Assembly (NCBI GenBank): GCA_947623625.1
Contig: CANQHD010000004.1
Span: forward strand, 1-42,212
Reading direction: 5' to 3'
DNA: 42,212 nt
Source of the DNA: an uncultured Bacilli bacterium
Lineage (GTDB): Bacteria; Bacillota_I; Bacilli_A; RF39; UBA660
The first letter of the stretch is position 1. Every line of letters starts with the position of its first letter. This document shows positions 39,563 to 42,212 of the stretch, in pieces. The position numbers were made by a program, and so were the translations under genes. The notes beneath the pieces are model-generated. The model worked only from the letters and a program-made list of their open reading frames with translations, was not told where the DNA came from and made no database searches.

Positions 39563-39892
39563 TTAGTAAACCCTTTTCCCATTTTCTACTTCTTGACTGA
39601 CTTCTAATAAAGCAACTCCTTTTTTTGTATCTACACCTAACACAAGAACTTCACTTTTGCATGAGGCGATTTTAATCGGTGGAAAATTTACAACTGCCAC
39701 TATCTTTTTACCAATTAAGTCTTCTGGTTGATAAAGATCTGTAATTTGAGCAGATGTGTTTTTTACTCCGAGTTCTTCTCCAAAATCAACTGTTAAGAAA
39801 TAAGCTTTTTTTCTTGCACCTTGATTGATTTTTGCTTGTTTTATTTCTCCTATTCGCATATCAATTTTTTGAAAATCTTCCATTTGAATCAT
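39563..39892 (-). CDS. csaA: CsaA-type tRNA-binding domain protein
   Basis: 109 aa, the OB-fold tRNA-binding/CsaA family. DMRIGEIKQA, FLTVDFGEELG, SAQITDLY, VAVVNFPPIKIA and VLVLGVD are all in family positions. CsaA in Bacillus is a secretion-related chaperone that also resembles tRNA-binding domains; here it is an intact stand-alone copy. Start at 39892 with GGAAG seven bases upstream. A partial duplicate lies at 38272-38412. Confidence 0.9.
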   Translation of the reverse strand: MIQMEDFQKIDMRIGEIKQAKINQGARKKAYFLTVDFGEELGVKNTSAQITDLYQPEDLIGKKIVAVVNFPPIKIASCKSEVLVLGVDTKKGVALLEVSQEVENGKRVY

Positions 39893-39908
39893 TTTTTTAC
39901 TTCCTTTC

Positions 39909-40622
39909 TTATTGATAATTAATATTTGCTTTTCTTGCTTGATCTAGTTGTAGCTTTCGTGGAACATTATATATTTTACCATCTTTTAAGAACTTAGCTC
40001 CAGTTTGTTTAAAATAAAAAGGCACATGATACTTAACACACTGTTCTTTTGTACTTAGTATCCAATCATAATTACATATTCTGGCATTACTACCAGACTC
40101 ACCACCACATGTTACTTTTTCAATCAATCCACTTTTTAAATATTTTTCAATTTCTATTTTTTCAAGCATAGGTTCATGAATAATTTCACGGTGTTTTATA
40201 GGAAACTTTAATAATAGTGGAAGCCGTTCATCTGCCATTTTTTGGTTTTCACATGTAGCACAAATAGTAACATTTTCATATCCATTTTCCCAATCTTTTG
40301 GAAGAGAGCTGAAAAAACGCTCTATTCTTTTGGTAATGATATAAAAATGTAAGTCACATCTTTCTTTTATCATCTGCCATATTTCGTCACGCCAATTATC
40401 TGCTTCTTCAATAAAAAAATCGGAAGTCATACAAGTATAGACCACTTCTCCACTTGGAATAACATATTCTCCATCTTTTTTCTTTCGAATTGCTAAAGAA
40501 AAATCTCTTGTCTTCATAATTTCATTGCTATCTTTTTCATACATACTATCACGTCTAAACATATAACAATGAAGGCATCCTGCACTTTTTTTATGACAGC
40601 CATGCCAAGGATTCCAAATCAT
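39909..40622 (-). CDS. DUF5131 (phage Gp37/Gp68-like) protein
   Basis: 237 aa. N-terminal NPWHGCHKKSAGCLHCYM carries a Cys cluster (C9, C16, C19) that suggests an Fe-S site, as in radical-SAM-like proteins; the middle has YTCMTSDFF, LHFYIITKRIERF and VTCGGESGSNAR. This is the DUF5131 family, found in phages and bacteria with unknown reaction. AGGTGATTGA precedes the ATG. It lies 16 bases before csaA and is probably co-transcribed with it. Confidence 0.85.
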   Translation of the reverse strand: MIWNPWHGCHKKSAGCLHCYMFRRDSMYEKDSNEIMKTRDFSLAIRKKKDGEYVIPSGEVVYTCMTSDFFIEEADNWRDEIWQMIKERCDLHFYIITKRIERFFSSLPKDWENGYENVTICATCENQKMADERLPLLLKFPIKHREIIHEPMLEKIEIEKYLKSGLIEKVTCGGESGSNARICNYDWILSTKEQCVKYHVPFYFKQTGAKFLKDGKIYNVPRKLQLDQARKANINYQ

Positions 40623-40647
40623 TCAATCACCTGTTTTCTAAGACCTC

Positions 40648-40653
40648 ATTATA
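40648..40653 (-). promoter_or_regulatory. -10 of the DUF5131-csaA operon
   Basis: Perfect TATAAT, 25 bases before the start, on the minus strand; -35 weak. Confidence 0.45.
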
Positions 40654-40680
40654 ACATATTTCCCAGAAAAACATATAGTA
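40654..40680 (+). promoter_or_regulatory. Sigma-K-type promoter of the collagen-like gene
   Basis: AC (40654-40655), 16 bases, CATATAGTA (40672-40680), same geometry as the gerE and cotJ promoters. It overlaps the divergent sigma-A -10. Confidence 0.55.
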
Positions 40681-40682
40681 TA

Positions 40683-40701
40683 TTGATAACTTAATTATCA
40701 A
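40683..40701. repeat. Perfect palindrome before the collagen-like gene
   Basis: TTGATAA (40683-40689), five bases, TTATCAA (40695-40701). It is either an operator or a 5' hairpin, since the predicted transcription start lies inside it and the ribosome site follows directly. Confidence 0.5.
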
Positions 40702-40713
40702 AGGAGAATGCAT

Positions 40714-40944
40714 ATGGCTTGTCAAAATTTTTCATATTGTAATGGTTGCTATCTTCTAGGACCAACAGGTCCGACTGGACCTAGTGGGGAAAATGGTTCA
40801 ATTCCTGTTTTAGTAATTGGTTCTGTAACGACTGGGAATCCTGGGACGGAAGCAAGTGTTACTATTACACCATTCAATGAAAATGGCAATTTAGATACTG
40901 ACAGGACAACTCCAATATATAATGAAAGGAAAAATGATAAATGA
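40714..40944 (+). CDS. Collagen-like spore surface protein, N-terminal part of a split gene
   Basis: 76 aa. [20 protein letters not shown] with G-x-y repeats, then the beta module [20 protein letters not shown] found in collagen-like proteins of Clostridia and Bacilli. It stops early in a poorly conserved tail ([10 protein letters not shown]). The next gene continues the same module, so both parts seem to come from one gene. Start at ATG 40714 because GGAG lies seven bases upstream. Sigma-K promoter predicts an exosporium or coat role. Confidence 0.72.
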   Translation: MACQNFSYCNGCYLLGPTGPTGPSGENGSIPVLVIGSVTTGNPGTEASVTITPFNENGNLDTDRTTPIYNERKNDK

Positions 40945-41102
40945 ATGAGAATCCAAGTGGGTATATTTTAAATTTTGTAATTCCACAGGGACCAACGGGT
41001 CCTAGTGGTGCAACGGGAGTAGATGGAGCAACGGGTCCTACCGGTCCTCAAGGAATTGCAGGTATAGCTGGAGCAACAGGTGCCACTGCTCCGATGACAT
41101 AA
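40941..41102 (+). CDS. Collagen-like spore surface protein, C-terminal part
   Basis: 53 aa. [20 protein letters not shown] then G-x-y repeats ([25 protein letters not shown]) and an abrupt stop after APMT. It starts at ATGA overlapping the first part's stop. [13 protein letters not shown] is the normal continuation of the [13 protein letters not shown] module in related collagen-like proteins. The short C-terminus, without a globular domain, suggests further truncation. Confidence 0.7.
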   Translation: MNENPSGYILNFVIPQGPTGPSGATGVDGATGPTGPQGIAGIAGATGATAPMT

Positions 41103-41140
41103 ACCAAGAGAAATAATAGCGAAATTTACTGATAACATAA

Positions 41141-41170
41141 AAGACATAGAATAATTGAGTTCTATGTCTT
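41141..41170 (+). terminator. Terminator of the collagen-like gene
   Basis: Perfect 11-bp stem AAGACATAGAA (41141-41151) / TTCTATGTCTT (41160-41170); T-tract moderate. Confidence 0.6.
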
Positions 41171-41241
41171 AAATATTTTTATATACTTTTTACTTGATGA
41201 TCTTATTCATATAAATTGTAATTTGCACTTATTAAAATTGT

Positions 41242-42036
41242 TTAATCCACATTTACACCTTTCTTGAATACTTTTATATCTATGAAATAATAGATACCAA
41301 TTAAAATGATATATAAGCATATTCCTAAAGTTAAAGCTGTTTTTACAATATCAACTGAAAGTGTATTACTATTTGAATTAAATAAAGCCATAATATTTGG
41401 ATTAAATAAGCCAATGATATAAATAATTAAAACGGATATTGCAACAACAAATAGGTAGTTTAAGAAACCATAAAGAATTGATTTAGCCATTTTTAAATTA
41501 TTAGATCTGTGTCCTAATAATAAACCAGTAAAACCTGCTTGTAATATAGTCGTAAATTCTAAAAATATAACAAAGAAAGCAGTAAGAATTACTTTTATTG
41601 TTGTACTATTCATAACTGTTGCAAAAAATTGCAAAGTATTTTTTAAAACTTCTAAATTTTCTTTTGAATAATAAGCAATAAATACACATAATATAATAAC
41701 TAATATACTTGTAAACATTGTAATAATAGAAGATAAAAATTTAGATGTATAAATGGTACTTTTACTTATTGGTAAAGTATGAGTTAAGTAAGATTCATCT
41801 CCATATACATTTTTAACAAATCTAGCCCATACTCGCATTAAATTATTTATAATAATACTAAACATAAAAGAGATTGTCGTTCCACTTGATATAAGTGCAA
41901 GAATATGTAACATAAAAGAATTATCAAAAGAGAATAAAATTCTTGTAAAAATAGCAAATACAATATCAATTAAATAGAATACTATTAAAACCTTATAAAC
42001 ATATTTTAAATCATATTTTAAACATTTACCTAACAT
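41242..42036 (-). CDS. ABC-2-type transporter permease
   Basis: 264 aa with six membrane helices (about 15-35, 45-65, 100-122, 145-175, 192-212, 232-254). DESYLTHTLPISKSTIYTSK (about 79-98) is the conserved cytosolic loop of ABC-2 export permeases that act with a separate ATPase. It overlaps the upstream ATPase gene by seven bases. AGGAGG lies eight bases upstream. Substrate unknown, often bacteriocin immunity, lipid or drug export. Confidence 0.85.
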   Translation of the reverse strand: MLGKCLKYDLKYVYKVLIVFYLIDIVFAIFTRILFSFDNSFMLHILALISSGTTISFMFSIIINNLMRVWARFVKNVYGDESYLTHTLPISKSTIYTSKFLSSIITMFTSILVIILCVFIAYYSKENLEVLKNTLQFFATVMNSTTIKVILTAFFVIFLEFTTILQAGFTGLLLGHRSNNLKMAKSILYGFLNYLFVVAISVLIIYIIGLFNPNIMALFNSNSNTLSVDIVKTALTLGICLYIILIGIYYFIDIKVFKKGVNVD

Positions 42037-42212
42037 TTGAACATCCTCCTAAATATTTCATCAATAGATCCTTTTTCTTTTTCTCTTAACTTATCAGCAT
42101 TAGAGGAAAGGATTATTTTTCCTTTATCTATAAATATAACTTCATCAAGTATTCTTTCTATATCACTAATAAGATGAGTAGAAATTATGACACTAGCATC
42201 TTCATTAAAATT
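42030..42212 (-). CDS. ABC transporter ATP-binding protein, C-terminal fragment at window edge
   Basis: 60 codons of the end of an ABC ATPase: SVIISTHLISDIERILDE with the H-loop His, VIFIDKGKII and a charged tail ending RRMFKC. The Walker and signature motifs lie outside the window. It pairs with the ABC-2 permease that follows. Confidence 0.85.
   Translation of the reverse strand, partial: NFNEDASVIISTHLISDIERILDEVIFIDKGKIILSSNADKLREKEKGSIDEIFRRMFKC

Noticed and set aside
39909-40622. DUF5131 gene as evidence of a prophage
   Set aside because: The family occurs in phages, but no integrase, structural or lysis gene is nearby.
1-42212. CRISPR array, insertion sequence or transposase
   Set aside because: No regularly spaced repeats, no transposase and no terminal inverted repeats seen. 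The csaA duplicate is the only long repeat noticed.

Overview
The window is AT-rich chromosomal DNA from a low-GC, Gram-positive, endospore-forming member of the Bacilli. The evidence is a set of unmistakable sporulation genes (sspI, gerE, gerM, spoIIIAH, cotJ), Bacillus-like order in the comN-secDF-relA-dtd block, strong GGAGG ribosome sites and the standard code with TGA as stop. Compact genes and the family mix (MATE-kinase fusion, LemA/DUF2207, collagen-like spore protein) fit an uncultured gut lineage near Erysipelotrichales. That placement is inference; no rRNA is present.

Layout. 1-5.9 kb: comN-secDF-(unknown 224-aa gene)-relA-dtd operon on the minus strand. 5.9-9.0 kb: orphan prepilin-like protein, VUT-family transporter, membrane phosphoesterase, D-Ala-D-Ala carboxypeptidase. 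9.1-16.7 kb: MATE transporter fused to a cytidylate-kinase-like domain, a free kinase of the same family, a lipid kinase, and a heterodimeric ABC exporter with one degenerate ATP site. 16.8-20.4 kb: lemA, DUF2207 protein and a GT2-GtrA fusion. 20.5-21.0 kb: sspI (forespore) and rpsU. 21.0-24.4 kb: a bacteriocin operon with a C39-peptidase ABC transporter, a small membrane protein and two double-glycine peptides, joined by ATGA overlaps, opposite a regulator with two HTH domains. Both peptides are short and one is missed by a simple long-ORF search. 24.5-28.0 kb: NagZ-like hexosaminidase, tRNA-Arg, dCMP-deaminase-like protein, FemX-like ligase. 28.1-33.0 kb: gerM, gerE and spoIIIAH, then a methionine gamma-lyase-family gene with an SDR, then cotJ. 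33.0-33.8 kb: no long gene, but what looks like a complete type I toxin-antitoxin locus. 33.8-37.1 kb: unknown gene, tRNA-His, ldh, a lone ClpB-type AAA module. 37.1-42.2 kb: secreted and membrane unknowns, a partial csaA duplication, csaA, a DUF5131 protein, a split collagen-like spore gene and the end of an ABC-2 exporter.

Promoters tie the sporulation genes together. sspI has a sigma-G-type promoter, spoIIIAH and gerM have sigma-E-type promoters, and gerE, cotJ and the collagen-like gene share the same sigma-K-type geometry (AC, 16 bases, CATANNNTA). This predicts mother-cell or forespore timing for each.

The two best candidates for undescribed systems are the two-peptide bacteriocin cassette (21.07-23.78 kb) and the type I toxin-antitoxin locus (33.30-33.66 kb). 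All calls come from reading the sequence and from remembered family features; no database search was run.
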